Part shown: positions 33,203 to 42,689 of the stretch, piece by piece
Layout: each line of letters opens with the position of its first letter
How positions within the stretch are numbered: position 1 is the stretch's first letter
From: Caulobacter sp.
GTDB taxonomy: Bacteria; Pseudomonadota; Alphaproteobacteria; Caulobacterales; Caulobacteraceae
Reading direction: 5' to 3'
DNA: 64,000 nucleotides
NCBI GenBank assembly: GCA_016125585.1
Contig: WGLL01000006.1
Coordinates: forward strand, 248,001 to 312,000
Made by a program: the position numbers and the translations under genes
Notes under the pieces: model-generated
Told to the model about the DNA's origin: nothing
Seen by the model: only the letters and a program-made list of their open reading frames with translations
Databases searched by the model: none

Positions 33203-34864
33203 ATGATGAAGCCGTTTCTGATGATGTCCGGCGCCGTTCTGGTCCTGGGTCTGGCCGCCTGCAATCAGGCCGCGCCGGACAAGTCCGCCGAGGCCGGCAA
33301 GCCCGGCATCGAGGTGGCGACCGCCGAGCCGCCGCCGGAAGACGTGGCCCCGTCGGTCGAGGCCCTGCCCGAGGCGCCGCCGGCGCCGGTCGCGCCGGCG
33401 ACAGCCCCGGCCGCCAACCGCGACTACATGGCCGACGTGAGGGCCGCCGACCAGGGCTATGGCGATGCGCCGCCGGACTACAGCTACGACTATGGCGACG
33501 CCGAACCCGCCTATTGGGAAGACGAGGGCGGCGAGCGCTACCTCGAGCGTCTCGATGATGGCGGTGAGCGCTGGTACTATTATCACCCGGGTGAAACCGA
33601 ACCCTATTTCGTCCGCGACCCGGACTACGGCTATGCCTACAGCGGCGGCCAGCTGGTGATCGTCTATGACAGCGGCGGCCGACGCCTGGACCGCAGCCAG
33701 CTGTCGCGGCGCAGCGCCTACGCCGGCCGCTATCTGGCCCGGGCGCGAGCCCTGCGTCAGGCGGCGGCGCGGGCCGAGCGTCGCAGGGTTCAGGAGGACG
33801 CCTGGCGGCGGCGCGAGGAGCAGGCGCGGCGGGAACGCGAGCGCGCGGAACGCCGCCGCGACGATGACCGGGCCGGCCGCCGGGATGACCGGAGAGATGA
33901 CCGCCGCGATGATCGCGACGGACGCGCTGACCGCGACGGGCGCGACGGACGCGCTGACCGCGACGGGCGTGACGGCCGCGATGGCCGCGACGGGCGCCGC
34001 CCGGGCGGCTGGGCTGGCCGGGATGACCAGTCCCCTCCGCCGGTCGTCGTTCCCCCGCGGGACGATGACGGCCGGCGTGGCGACGGTCGTTGGGGCGACG
34101 GCCGGACGGGCGAAGGTCGAGGGGGCGACGGCCGCCGGGGCGACGCGCGGCAGGATGATGACCGGCGCGGCGAGGAAGCCCGCCAGGCGCGGGAACGCGC
34201 GGACCAGGAGGCCGCCCGGAGGCGGCAGGAGGAGCGTCAGGCCCAGGCTGAGCGGGCTCGCCAGCAACGCGAGGACCAGGCGGCCGCCAACCGCGACGCC
34301 GAGGCGCGCAGGCAGGCTGAAGCCCGCCGTCAGGCCGAGGCCCAGCGGCAACAGGAGAAGGCGCGCCGCGAACAGCGGGCCAACGAGGACCTCGCTCGCC
34401 AGGCGTCAGAGCGAAACGCCCAGGCGGAGGCGCGGCGGGCCGAGGCGGAGGCGCGTCAGGCCCAGAACCGCAAGGCCGCCGCTGAACGGCAGGCCCAGGC
34501 GCAGGAACAGGCCCGCGCCCGGGCGCAGGCTCAAGCTCAGGCCCAAGCCCAGGCTCAGGCTCAAGCTCAGGCCCAGGCGCGGCAGGAAGAGGCCAACCGT
34601 CGCCGTCAGGAACAGGCCGCCGCCCAGGCGGAGGCCCAGGCCCAGGCGAAGGCGCAGGCCGAGGCGCGCCGGGCCGCCGCAGAAGCCCGTCAGGCCGAGG
34701 CCCGCAAGGCCGCCGCCGAGCGCCAGGCCCAGGCCGAGGCGGCGCGTCAGAAGGCCGCCCAGGACGCCGCCGCCGCCGCGGCCTCCCGGCCCAAGCCCAA
34801 GAAGCCCAAGCCTCCTGTCGCCGGCGACACCGGCAACGACCGGGTCGGCGAGGGCAAGGAGTAG
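33203..34864 (+). CDS. Large low-complexity lipoprotein (Asp/Arg repeat and Gln/Ala coiled coil)
   Basis: A 553-residue predicted lipoprotein: MMKPFLMMSGAVLVLGLAAC with the lipobox Cys at residue 20. Residues about 45-165 are acidic and Tyr-rich (PPDYSYDYGDAEPAYWEDEG). From about 185 it is very basic, followed by a Gly/Asp/Arg repeat tract (RDGRADRDGRDG) and then a long Gln/Ala/Arg/Glu tract (AQAQAQAQAQ, ARRQAEARRQAEAQ) likely to be helical or coiled coil to the end. AGAGGAG lies 8 bases ahead of the ATG. A cell-envelope or peptidoglycan-spanning role is only a guess. Confidence 0.75.
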   Translation: MMKPFLMMSGAVLVLGLAACNQAAPDKSAEAGKPGIEVATAEPPPEDVAPSVEALPEAPPAPVAPATAPAANRDYMADVRAADQGYGDAPPDYSYDYGDAEPAYWEDEGGERYLERLDDGGERWYYYHPGETEPYFVRDPDYGYAYSGGQLVIVYDSGGRRLDRSQLSRRSAYAGRYLARARALRQAAARAERRRVQEDAWRRREEQARRERERAERRRDDDRAGRRDDRRDDRRDDRDGRADRDGRDGRADRDGRDGRDGRDGRRPGGWAGRDDQSPPPVVVPPRDDDGRRGDGRWGDGRTGEGRGGDGRRGDARQDDDRRGEEARQARERADQEAARRRQEERQAQAERARQQREDQAAANRDAEARRQAEARRQAEAQRQQEKARREQRANEDLARQASERNAQAEARRAEAEARQAQNRKAAAERQAQAQEQARARAQAQAQAQAQAQAQAQAQARQEEANRRRQEQAAAQAEAQAQAKAQAEARRAAAEARQAEARKAAAERQAQAEAARQKAAQDAAAAAASRPKPKKPKPPVAGDTGNDRVGEGKE

Positions 34865-35005
34865 TCGCCGGCGGGCGAGGATCGGGCGGCGCCACGCGGT
34901 CGCCGCCCGATCCTTCCGGCGCGCCTCGCCCGGACGGAAGCCGACCCAGCGTTCTTAAACGAAACCCCCTTGCCTTCCCTACGGGGAAGGATCATTTTGA
35001 CGGTT

Positions 35006-35491
35006 ATGGGCCGAACCGCCGACTATTCCCGCCAGACCTGCCCGATCGCCGCGACCCTCGAGGTGATCGGCGATCCCTGGACGCTGCTGATCCTGCGCGA
35101 CGCCTTCAACGGTGTGCGTCGGTTCGAGCAGTGGCAGGAGCGGCTGGGGGTGGCGCGCAATGTGCTGGCCTCGCGGCTCAAGACCCTGGTCGCCCACGGC
35201 GTGCTGCGCACCGAGCCCTATTCGGACCGGCCGCCGCGGCACGAGTATCTGCTGACGGACAAGGGGCGCGAACTGCGGCCCGTGCTGCTGACCCTCTATG
35301 ACTGGGGCGAGCGCAACATCTATGGCGAGGGCCAGGCCCCCAACCGGATGGTGCATGACGGCCATCCGTTCCGGCCGAAGCTGGTCTGCGCGACCTGCGG
35401 CGAGGAGCCGGGGTCGCGCGATCTGCGGCGGGTCGACCAGGATGTCGCCGCTCCGACGGTCGGCGAGGCCCTGGCCCGCGACGCCGGCTAG
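35006..35491 (+). CDS. HxlR-family winged-helix transcriptional regulator
   Basis: A 161-residue HxlR regulator: CPIAATLEVIGDPWTLLILR-DAF (the signature with its conserved Cys, a likely redox or metal sensor residue), FEQWQERLGVARNVLASRLK (recognition helix) and HEYLLTDKGRELRPVL (wing). A C-terminal CATCGEE knuckle resembles a zinc site. The ATG at 35006 is the usual start; an in-frame TTG at 34997 has a better-spaced GGAAGG and is a real alternative. Confidence 0.87.
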   Translation: MGRTADYSRQTCPIAATLEVIGDPWTLLILRDAFNGVRRFEQWQERLGVARNVLASRLKTLVAHGVLRTEPYSDRPPRHEYLLTDKGRELRPVLLTLYDWGERNIYGEGQAPNRMVHDGHPFRPKLVCATCGEEPGSRDLRRVDQDVAAPTVGEALARDAG

Positions 35492-35542
35492 GGCCTTCCC
35501 GCCGCCGCTGGCCAGGGCCCGCGCGGCGATCCTGACATGACC

Positions 35543-35580
35543 CAAAGAAAAAGGGCCCCGGGGTGATCCCCGAGGCCCTT
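35543..35580 (-). terminator. Terminator of the petABC operon
   Basis: AAGGGCCCCGGGG (35551-35563) pairs with TCCCCGAGGCCCTT (35567-35580). On the minus strand the hairpin is followed by TTTTTCTTTG, a good intrinsic terminator 25 bases after the petC stop. Confidence 0.85.
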
Positions 35581-35604
35581 GGTCTGTCTGGTCTGGCCGA
35601 ACGC

Positions 35605-36465
35605 CTAGTGGCTCTCGTTGCGCCACACCCGGCGGTAGCTGGCGTAAAGCAGGCCGGCGAAGAGGACCAGATAGATCATCACCGCGAAGCCGGTTTCCTT
35701 GCGCTGCTCCATCTTGGGCTCGGCGGCCCACATCAGGAAGGCGGCGACATCGACGGCCTGTTGGTGGGCGGTCGACTTGGTGCCGTCGTCGAAGGAGACC
35801 TTGTCGTCGGCCAGTTGCGGCGGCATGGCGACAAAACCACCGTGGGGCGGCGGATCCTTCTTGTCCTCGGCGCGGTCGGTCTGCCAGCCGGAAGACAGGT
35901 CGCCGGGGAAGAAGGCGTTGTAGTACTGGCCGGCGGGAACCGTCAGGCCCTTGGGGGGCGCGAGATAGCCGGTCAGGTAGGAGGCCAGGTATTCCGGTCC
36001 GCCCTCGCGACCCTTGGCGATCACCGACAGATCCGGCGGCAGGGCGCCGCCGTTGCCGGCCCGCGCCGCGTAGTCGTTCGGGTAGGGATGGGGGAAGCGG
36101 TCGGCCGGGGTGGCCGGACGGGTGATGGCGTCGCCGGTCTCGGTGTCGATGTCCGGCACCTGGATGTCAGCCGCCAGCGCCTTCACGACCGGGTTGTCGT
36201 TGGGGTTGGGGTATTTGGGGTCGTAGAAGGGGCCGCCCTTGTCGCCCAGGTTCCGGAAGCTGACGAACTTCATGGAATGGCAGGCCGAGCAGACCTCGCG
36301 ATAGACCTTGTAGCCGCGTTGCAGCTGGGCCTGGTCGAACTTCCCGAACGGGCCCTCGAAGCTGTAGGCGATGTCGTGCGGCTCTTCGGCGTGGCTGGCG
36401 GCGAGCGCGGGGCCTGCCGCCAGGGTCATGGCCGCCGCCGCGATGACAGTGAGTTTGCGCAGCAT
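35605..36465 (-). CDS. petC: Cytochrome c1
   Basis: A 286-residue cytochrome c1 of the bc1 complex. A signal peptide (MLRKLTVIAAAAMTLAAGPA) is followed by the heme site CSACH (Cys59, Cys62, His63) and the PYPNDYAARAGNGGALPPDL segment typical of c1. The axial Met is in GGFVAMPPQL. A C-terminal helix (FAVMIYLVLFAGLLYAS) anchors it in the membrane. It passes electrons from the Rieske centre to cytochrome c. It is the last gene of petABC, 6 bases after petB. Confidence 0.97.
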   Translation of the reverse strand: MLRKLTVIAAAAMTLAAGPALAASHAEEPHDIAYSFEGPFGKFDQAQLQRGYKVYREVCSACHSMKFVSFRNLGDKGGPFYDPKYPNPNDNPVVKALAADIQVPDIDTETGDAITRPATPADRFPHPYPNDYAARAGNGGALPPDLSVIAKGREGGPEYLASYLTGYLAPPKGLTVPAGQYYNAFFPGDLSSGWQTDRAEDKKDPPPHGGFVAMPPQLADDKVSFDDGTKSTAHQQAVDVAAFLMWAAEPKMEQRKETGFAVMIYLVLFAGLLYASYRRVWRNESH

Positions 36466-36471
36466 CTCGGC

Positions 36472-37791
36472 TCAGCCCTTCTTTTCAGCGTCGGCCGCGG
36501 CGCCGGCGGGCGTCGTCGGCGGGTGGGACAGCGCCGGTGAGGCGATGGTTTCCGGGGTCGGCTTGGGGGTCTCGATGAGGCCCAGCAGCGGCGTGATGAT
36601 CAGGAAGTAGGCGAAGTAGTAGAGGGTCGCCAGCCGCGACAGCCACACGAAGCTGTTGAGGTCGCTGTCCATCACCTTGAAGGTCTCGAGGCCGGGGATG
36701 ACCTGGTCGTCCGGCAGCTTGGCGCCGCAGAAGCCCAGGGTCACGCAGACCACCAGCAGGATGATGAAATAGAGCTTGGCCATCGGCCGGTAGCGCATCG
36801 ACCGCACCTTGGAGGTGTCGAGCCAGGGCAGGGCGAACAGCACGCCGATCGAACCGAACATGGCGACCACGCCCATCACCTTGTCCGGCACGGCGCGCAG
36901 GATGGCGTAGAAGGGCAGGAAGTACCATTCGGGCACGATGTGCTGCGGGGTCACCAGCGGGTTGGCCTCGATGTAGTTGTCCGCATGGCCCAGCGAGTTG
37001 GGCATGTAGAAGACGAACACCGCGAAGAGGATCAGGAAGACGCTCATCGCAAAGCCGTCCTTCACCGTCGCGTACGGAGTGAAGGGCAGGGTGTCGACCT
37101 TGGACTTGGGATCGATGCCGGTCGGGTTGTTCTGACCGACCACATGCAGGGCCCAGACGTGCAGCACGACGACGCCGGCGATCATGAAGGGCAGCAGGTA
37201 GTGCAGCGAGAAGAAGCGGTTCAGCGTGGCGTTGTCGACCGCGAAGCCGCCCTGCAGCCAGGTCAGGATCGGTCCGCCGATCACCGGGATGGCCCCGATG
37301 ATGTTGGTGATCACGACGGCGCCGTGGAAGCTCATCTGGCCCCAGGGCAGGACGTAGCCCATGAAGGCGGTGGCCATCATCAGGCCGTAGATCACGCAGC
37401 CGAGCAGCCACAGGACCTCGCGCGGCGGCTTGAACGACCCGTAGTAGAGGCCGCGCAGCATGTGGATGTAGACCGCCATGAAGAACATGGAGGCGCCGTT
37501 GGCGTGGGTGTAGCGGATCAGCCAGCCGTAGTTCACATCGCGCATGATGTGCTCGACGGAGGCGAAGGCCCCGGAGGCGCTGGGCGTGTAGTGCATGGCC
37601 AGCACGATGCCGGACACGATCTGGACGCCGAGCATCAGCGACAGGATGCCGCCGAAGGTCCACCAGTAGTTCAGGTTCCGGGGGGTCGGGTAGTCAACGA
37701 AGCTGTCCCAGACCAGGCGGGTGACGGGCAGGCGCTGGTCGAGCCAGCGGCTGAAGCCGTTCTTGGGTTCGTAGGTTGAATGTCCGCTCAT
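36472..37791 (-). CDS. petB: Cytochrome b of the bc1 complex
   Basis: A 439-residue di-heme membrane protein with eight or more helices. The heme-ligand histidines are visible in [20 protein letters not shown] and in [23 protein letters not shown]. The quinol-oxidation site has the PEWYF motif ([15 protein letters not shown]), and [19 protein letters not shown] marks helix C. The full-length (b6 plus IV fused) form is normal for proteobacteria. It starts 2 bases after petA ends. Confidence 0.98.
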   Translation of the reverse strand: MSGHSTYEPKNGFSRWLDQRLPVTRLVWDSFVDYPTPRNLNYWWTFGGILSLMLGVQIVSGIVLAMHYTPSASGAFASVEHIMRDVNYGWLIRYTHANGASMFFMAVYIHMLRGLYYGSFKPPREVLWLLGCVIYGLMMATAFMGYVLPWGQMSFHGAVVITNIIGAIPVIGGPILTWLQGGFAVDNATLNRFFSLHYLLPFMIAGVVVLHVWALHVVGQNNPTGIDPKSKVDTLPFTPYATVKDGFAMSVFLILFAVFVFYMPNSLGHADNYIEANPLVTPQHIVPEWYFLPFYAILRAVPDKVMGVVAMFGSIGVLFALPWLDTSKVRSMRYRPMAKLYFIILLVVCVTLGFCGAKLPDDQVIPGLETFKVMDSDLNSFVWLSRLATLYYFAYFLIITPLLGLIETPKPTPETIASPALSHPPTTPAGAAADAEKKG

Positions 37792-37793
37792 CG

Positions 37794-38336
37794 TCAGCCG
37801 ATCTTGACCTTGGTGTCGGAAAGGAAGGCGTACTCCGGAACCACGAGGTTCTTCGGCGCGGGGCCTTTGCGGATACGCCCGGAGGTGTCGTAGACCGAGC
37901 CGTGGCAGGGGCAGAACCAGCCGCCGTACTCACCGCCGCCGACCGTGGGCACGCAGCCCAGGTGGGTGCAGCTGCCGACCAGGATCAGCCACTGGGCCTT
38001 GCCGGGCTTGTGGCGCTGGGCGTCGGACTCCGGATCCTTCAGCTGGGCGGAGTCGTCCCGCACCGCTTCGTCGATCTGGGCCTGGGTCCGGTAGCGGATG
38101 AACAGGGGCTTGCCGCGCCAGTTGATGGTCACCTGCTGGCCGGGCTCGATCTTGGTCAGATCGTACTCGACGCTGGCCAGGGCCAGGGTGTCGGCGGAAG
38201 GGTTCATCTGGCTGATCAGCGGCCAGGCGATCGCGGCGACCGCGCCGCCAGCGGCGGCGATGGCGGCGATGTGGATGAAGTCTCGCCGGGACGGATCGTC
38301 CCCGGCTTCAGTGTTATGAACGGCGCTGTCGGCCAC
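37794..38336 (-). CDS. petA: Ubiquinol-cytochrome c reductase Rieske iron-sulphur subunit
   Basis: A 180-residue Rieske protein. An N-terminal twin-arginine leader ([20 protein letters not shown]) doubles as the membrane anchor. The 2Fe-2S ligands are Cys123 and His125 in CTHLGC, and Cys142 and His145 in CPCHGS; Cys128 and Cys144 form the disulphide. The GTG start at 38334-38336 was chosen because AAGGGTGA lies 7 bases upstream and the product then begins near the leader; a longer reading frame would add 32 atypical residues. It heads the petABC operon. Confidence 0.96.
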   Translation of the reverse strand: MADSAVHNTEAGDDPSRRDFIHIAAIAAAGGAVAAIAWPLISQMNPSADTLALASVEYDLTKIEPGQQVTINWRGKPLFIRYRTQAQIDEAVRDDSAQLKDPESDAQRHKPGKAQWLILVGSCTHLGCVPTVGGGEYGGWFCPCHGSVYDTSGRIRKGPAPKNLVVPEYAFLSDTKVKIG

Positions 38337-38573
38337 CTGCAGGTCACCCTTCGCAAGACGCCGGCCCAGGGACGGGACCGGTCCGGAAAAACGCGGAATC
38401 TGCCTGGGCGACCTTGCGCACAACAAGTGCATGCGATTCGACGGGCCGCCCCAACAAGGTCCCGTGGCCGGATCGCTTAGAACCTACCCGGCCCTTTTTC
38501 AACCGGCCTTGACGTGAAAAGGGCCTGCTGCGCTGCATGGACGCGGGGCGAGGAGGCTGTAAAAGGTCGCGCC

Positions 38574-39446
38574 ATGACCCAGAACGACCTGCTCGAGACC
38601 CGCAAAACCAGCGCCCGGACGTGGTTTGAAAGCCTACGCGACCGGATTTTGAGCGCCTTCGAGGCCCTGGAGGACGCCGCGCCGGCCGATCTCTACCCCG
38701 GCGCCCCTGGCCGCTTCGAAAAGAAGCCCTGGGTCCGCGCGGCCGGCGGCGGTGGGGTGATGTCGATGATGCACGGCCGATTCTTCGAAAAGGTCGGGGT
38801 TCACACCTCGGTGGTCCACGGGACCTTCACCCCGGAGATGGCCGCCACCATGCCCGGCGCGGCGGAAGATCCCCGCTTCTTCGCCACCGGCGTCTCGCTG
38901 ATCGCCCATATGGCCAGCCCGCGCGTGCCGGCGGTGCATATGAACACCCGCTTCATCTGCACGACGAAGGGGTGGTTCGGCGGGGGCGGCGACCTGACCC
39001 CGCTGCTGGGCTATCAGCGCGAGCAGGACTTTCCGGACGCCGTGGCCTTCCACGCCGCGATGAAGGACGCCTGCGACGCCTTCGACCCGGCCTGGCACCC
39101 GAAATACAAGGCCTGGTGCGACGAGTATTTCTTCCTGCCGCACAGGAACGAGCCGCGCGGCGTCGGCGGCATCTTCTACGACCACCACGACAGCGGCGAC
39201 TGGGACCGCGATTTCGCCTTCACCAAAGCGGTCGGCGAGGCTTTCCTCGACGTCTATCCGCGCATCGCCGCCGGCCGGATGAACGAGCCCTGGACGGCCG
39301 CGGAGCGGGAAGAGCAGCTGGTGCGGCGCGGCCGCTATGTGGAGTTCAACCTGCTCTACGACCGCGGAACGATGTTCGGGCTGAAGACCGGCGGCAACGT
39401 CGAGTCGATCCTCAGCTCGATGCCGCCAGCGGTGAAGTGGCCCTGA
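38574..39446 (+). CDS. hemF: Oxygen-dependent coproporphyrinogen III oxidase
   Basis: A 290-residue HemF. It converts coproporphyrinogen III to protoporphyrinogen IX with O2 in haem synthesis. Signatures: [47 protein letters not shown], and the C-terminal [20 protein letters not shown]. The ATG at 38574 follows a GAGGAGG site; an upstream in-frame ATG adds 20 unlike residues. It is divergent from petA, a sensible pairing of haem supply with a haem enzyme operon. Confidence 0.97.
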   Translation: MTQNDLLETRKTSARTWFESLRDRILSAFEALEDAAPADLYPGAPGRFEKKPWVRAAGGGGVMSMMHGRFFEKVGVHTSVVHGTFTPEMAATMPGAAEDPRFFATGVSLIAHMASPRVPAVHMNTRFICTTKGWFGGGGDLTPLLGYQREQDFPDAVAFHAAMKDACDAFDPAWHPKYKAWCDEYFFLPHRNEPRGVGGIFYDHHDSGDWDRDFAFTKAVGEAFLDVYPRIAAGRMNEPWTAAEREEQLVRRGRYVEFNLLYDRGTMFGLKTGGNVESILSSMPPAVKWP

Positions 39447-39543
39447 CCGGGGCCGATGGCGCTCCCGGCGCCGTCGCCGGAAAGCAGCCGGCGACGATGC
39501 AGAGGCCGAAGGTCATCAGGCAGATGGCGAGATAGGCGCGCAT
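39412..39543 (-). CDS. Possible 43-residue lipoprotein
   Basis: A short frame with a plausible lipoprotein leader: [20 protein letters not shown], lipobox Cys20, then [17 protein letters not shown]. Entericidin-like or other tiny lipoproteins have this form. It overlaps the end of hemF by 35 bases on the opposite strand, and no strong ribosome-binding site is visible. It fills an otherwise empty gap before cca. Tentative. Confidence 0.35.
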   Translation of the reverse strand: MRAYLAICLMTFGLCIVAGCFPATAPGAPSAPVRATSPLAASS

Positions 39544-39601
39544 GATCGCTGAACGGCGGGCCGCGCCGTTGGTTGCGGGCGTCAGGCGAGGTTGGTGAAG
39601 A

Positions 39602-40861
39602 TCAGTAGGCCATGCCCTGGGCCACCGACTTCAGCCGTTCGACGGCAGCCAGGCGGTCGTCCATGAAATCGTGGTCGATCCACCATTCCTCGACCTCGCG
39701 CATCACCTCGCCGACCATCGGGCCCTTGGGCACCCCGGCGGCGAGAACCTCCTCGCCGGTCAGGGGGAAGACCGGCGGGGTCCAGGTCTCGGCCAGGGCC
39801 AGCAGGCCGCGCCACTGGGAGGTGGTCGAGGGGCGGGTGGAGGCGGCCCAGGCCAGCTTGATGCGGTCGGTGAAGGTGCGGACGCCGAGGCGATAGACGG
39901 CCCGCCGCGCCTCGCGGGGGCTCATCCAGGAGACGATGCGTGGCTGGGCGCCGGCGGCGTCGATCAGCCGGTCCTTCAGGGCGTTGCTCAGGCGCAGCCG
40001 CTCGGCGGTCTCGCGGGCGATCTCCGGATCGTTCGGCAGCAGGGCGGCCAGCCGCAGTTCCGGATCGTTTTCGAACAGCTGCTCGGTCTCGATGCCGATC
40101 AGGGTCTCCATCCGGGTCAGGGCCTTGACCTGGGGCAGCACCGCCGGCAGCACCCCCGTCGCCGCCATCAGGCGCAGGGCCGGGCGCGGATCCTCGGCGG
40201 CCAGCAGCTTGAGCAGCTCCTTCTGGGTCCGTTCAGCGGCGCGGCCCGACATCATCCCCTTCAGGGCCTTGCAGGCGGTCAGGGCCGCCTGGTCCGGATC
40301 GCCCTGGCCATACCAGGCATGGAAGCGGAAGTAGCGGAGGATGCGCAGGTAATCCTCGCGGATGCGGGTCATCGGATCGCCGACGAAGACGATCCTGCCG
40401 TTGCGGGCGTCGTCGACCCCGTGGCCGGTGGGATCGAACAGCCGGCCCTCGCCGTCGCAATAGATGGCGTTGAGGCGGAAGTCGCGGCGCTGGGCGTCCT
40501 CGTCCCAGCTCTTGGTGAAGGCGACCACGGCGCGGCGGCCGTCGGTGGAGACGTCGCGGCGCAGGGTGGTGATCTCATAGGGCCGGCCCTGGCTGATCGC
40601 CGTCACCGTGCCGTGGTCGACGCCGGTCGGCACGGCCTTCAGCCCGGCCTCCTCCAGCGCCTCGGTGACCTGGTCGGGGGTCAGGGTGGTGGCGATGTCG
40701 ACGTCGTCGACGGGGACTTTCAGCAGGGTGTTGCGCACGCAGCCGCCGACGAAGCGGGCGCAGCCGGAAAATCCCTTGGCTTCCAGGGCGGCGATCACCG
40801 CCCGGGTGGCGGGCTCGATCATCCAGGCGGGCTGGCCGATGGTCTCTGGGGCGTTGGACAT
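39602..40861 (-). CDS. cca: CCA tRNA nucleotidyltransferase
   Basis: A 419-residue class II nucleotidyltransferase. The head has RFVGGCVRNTLLKVPVDDVD-IA with the metal-binding DxD. The RRDFRLNAIYCDGEGRLFDP and REDYLRILRYFRFHAWYG motifs follow (template for CTP/ATP selection). The helical C-terminal domain binds tRNA. It adds or repairs the 3' CCA of tRNAs. The MSNAPETIGQPAWMIEPATR start fits the family; a longer frame runs into the Nudix gene. The Nudix-cca pairing is common in alphaproteobacteria. Confidence 0.94.
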   Translation of the reverse strand: MSNAPETIGQPAWMIEPATRAVIAALEAKGFSGCARFVGGCVRNTLLKVPVDDVDIATTLTPDQVTEALEEAGLKAVPTGVDHGTVTAISQGRPYEITTLRRDVSTDGRRAVVAFTKSWDEDAQRRDFRLNAIYCDGEGRLFDPTGHGVDDARNGRIVFVGDPMTRIREDYLRILRYFRFHAWYGQGDPDQAALTACKALKGMMSGRAAERTQKELLKLLAAEDPRPALRLMAATGVLPAVLPQVKALTRMETLIGIETEQLFENDPELRLAALLPNDPEIARETAERLRLSNALKDRLIDAAGAQPRIVSWMSPREARRAVYRLGVRTFTDRIKLAWAASTRPSTTSQWRGLLALAETWTPPVFPLTGEEVLAAGVPKGPMVGEVMREVEEWWIDHDFMDDRLAAVERLKSVAQGMAY

Positions 40862-40962
40862 GGCCGTTGGCTTATCGCGGGCGACCGCCTCTGAGAAGGG
40901 GCGTCGTCCGCTGTCCTGGCGCGCCGTCGCTCGCTGATCCGCGCGGAGGACGGATGGAGAGA

Positions 40963-41598
40963 TCAGCCCATCGCCGCGCCGTAGAGTCGGTCGTAGAGCG
41001 CTCGCAGCATGCCGGCCGTGGCGCCCCAGATCAACTCGTCCTCCCAGGTCATGGCGTAGAACCGCCGACGACCGCCGTCCGGCAGGTCGTAGTGGCGTTC
41101 CTCGTAGTTGGCCGGGTCCATCAGAAAGCCGAACGGGGTCTCGAAGATGTGGGCGACCTCGTCCGGGCTGGCGACCAGCGGCAGGTCGGGGGGCACAAAG
41201 CCGACGACCGGGGTGACCAGATAGCCGGTGCCTGTCCTGTAGGGGGTCGAGAGGCCCGCGAGGGTCACGTGGGAGCGGTGAAGCGCGATCTCCTCCTCGG
41301 CCTCCCTGAGGGCCGCCTGGACCACCGTCTCGCCGGGATCCATCCGGCCGCCGGGAAAGGCCACCTGCCCGGAATGACGGCGAAGGGACGAGGATCGGCG
41401 GGTCAGGATCACCGACAGCCCCTCCGGCCGCTCGACCAGCGGCACCAGCACCGCCGCCGGCTTCACCCTGGCGTCGGCGGGGCGCATGTCCGGATTGAGG
41501 TCGAAGTCGGAGCGGACCACCCCGTCGACCGGCGCGGTTTCCTCCAACGGGTCCAGATGGTGGGTGATCCACTGGCGCAGATCGGTGGCCGCCTTCAC
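40963..41598 (-). CDS. Nudix hydrolase, CoA pyrophosphatase type
   Basis: A 211-residue Nudix protein. The box GGRMDPGETVVQAALREAEE-EIAL matches GX5EX7REUXEEXGU closely. The region before it, VILTRRSSSLRRHSGQVAFP, is the UPF0035 signature of CoA/acyl-CoA pyrophosphatases (NUDT7-like). The GTG start at 41596-41598 overlaps the DUF1285 stop (GTGA), showing coupling. It would cleave CoA into 4'-phosphopantetheine and 3',5'-ADP; this is known for the family, not shown here. Confidence 0.9.
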   Translation of the reverse strand: MKAATDLRQWITHHLDPLEETAPVDGVVRSDFDLNPDMRPADARVKPAAVLVPLVERPEGLSVILTRRSSSLRRHSGQVAFPGGRMDPGETVVQAALREAEEEIALHRSHVTLAGLSTPYRTGTGYLVTPVVGFVPPDLPLVASPDEVAHIFETPFGFLMDPANYEERHYDLPDGGRRRFYAMTWEDELIWGATAGMLRALYDRLYGAAMG

Positions 41599-42167
41599 AG
41601 GACGTGCGCCCCGACGGGCCCGACCGGGAAGAAGGTCCCGTTGGACTCCACCCCCATCACCGGCCCTTCCGGCGTCTGGCGTTCGACCGCCAGCTCGACC
41701 AGTTCGTAGAAGACCGGCCGGTTGATCCGCGCCTCCAGCCCGCGCCGGACATGCAGATAGGGACGTGGCTCGCCGGTTTCGGGGTCCATCTCGACCCGGA
41801 TGCCGTTGTCCGGTCCGGCCTCGACGACGTCGCCGACATTGGTCAGGAAGGTCAGGACGCCGTCCTTCTGGTCGACGCGGGTGGCGATGAACGGCGCGTC
41901 CTCCACCGTGATCTTCATCTTCTCGACCGGGGTGACCAGGTGGAAGCCGTCGGGATCCCTGCGCAGGACGGTGGAGAACAGCCGCACCAGGGCCTCGCGG
42001 CCGATCGGGGTTCCCTCGTGGAACCACAGGCCGTCGCGCTTGATGACGATGTCGATCTCGCCGCAGTGGGGCGGATTCCACAGATGCACCGGCGGCAGGC
42101 CGCGGGAACCGGAGGCCTTCGCGGCGGAGACGACGCCGTCGAGGCCTGTGGGCGGGGAGGGGCTCAT
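41595..42167 (-). CDS. DUF1285 protein
   Basis: A 190-residue DUF1285 protein: VHLWNPPHCGEIDIVIKRDG, LWFHEGTPIGREALVRLFST, and RPYLHVRRGLEARINRPVFY. The fold is a beta-rich pleckstrin-like unit and the function is unknown. It is commonly encoded just ahead of a CoA-type Nudix and cca, as here, and the three probably form one transcription unit. Confidence 0.9.
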   Translation of the reverse strand: MSPSPPTGLDGVVSAAKASGSRGLPPVHLWNPPHCGEIDIVIKRDGLWFHEGTPIGREALVRLFSTVLRRDPDGFHLVTPVEKMKITVEDAPFIATRVDQKDGVLTFLTNVGDVVEAGPDNGIRVEMDPETGEPRPYLHVRRGLEARINRPVFYELVELAVERQTPEGPVMGVESNGTFFPVGPVGAHVL

Positions 42168-42322
42168 GGGGAGGATGTAGGAGCCTTACCCCGCGGCGGG
42201 CAAGGGCGGCGATTGACAGGCCCTCTCGACTTCCGCCGCCGCCTGGCCCTATCGGGGATCAATCCAGGGAGGCTCCCATCGGCAAAGCCCGCATCGAACC
42301 CTCCGGTCCGGCGACCGACGGC

Positions 42323-42682
42323 GTGGACCGGCGGCTGGCCGTCTATGGCGCCCTGGCGCCCGGCCGGTCGAACCATGGGCAGCTGGCCGGACTGCAGGGG
42401 CGCTGGCGGCCGGCGACGACGCGCGGCCATCTGGCGCCCGAAGGCTGGGGCGCGACCCTCGGCTATCCGGCCCTGGTCCTTGACCCGGCCGGCCCGGTGG
42501 TGGCGGTGCAGCTGTTCGAATCCCCGGACCTGCCCGCCCATTGGCGCCGTCTCGACGCCTTCGAGGGCGAGGGCTATGCCCGGGTGGTGGTCAGCCTGGA
42601 GAGTCCGGAGGGCCTTGTCCGGGCCTGGATTTATGTCAGCGCTTGCCGGGATTTCCCGGGCTCGCCAAGCGCCCGGACCTGA
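42323..42682 (+). CDS. Gamma-glutamylcyclotransferase-fold (GGCT-like) protein
   Basis: A 119-residue GGCT-fold protein, LAVYGALAPGRSNHGQLAGL onward, carrying the 'YGxLxxG' substrate loop and an acidic DAFEGEGYARVVV segment with the likely catalytic Glu. The GTG at 42323 is the start that gives this motif near the N-terminus. The physiological substrate of these small bacterial members is not known. The end is 7 bases from the convergent ABM gene. Confidence 0.8.
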   Translation: MDRRLAVYGALAPGRSNHGQLAGLQGRWRPATTRGHLAPEGWGATLGYPALVLDPAGPVVAVQLFESPDLPAHWRRLDAFEGEGYARVVVSLESPEGLVRAWIYVSACRDFPGSPSART

Positions 42683-42689
42683 GGGGGCG

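Noticed and set aside
34500-34570. Short tandem AQ-coding repeats considered as a CRISPR-like array
   Set aside because: The units are about 6 bases long, in frame within a coding sequence, and have no spacers.
33081-34895. Long Pro/Arg-rich open frames opposite and beside the low-complexity lipoprotein
   Set aside because: They are read from the same repetitive DNA. Only the plus-strand frame has a ribosome-binding site, lipobox leader and coherent domains.
41140-41572. Longer upstream extension of the cca frame
   Set aside because: It runs antiparallel in meaning to the Nudix reading and has no motif; the usual cca start at 40861 is well supported.
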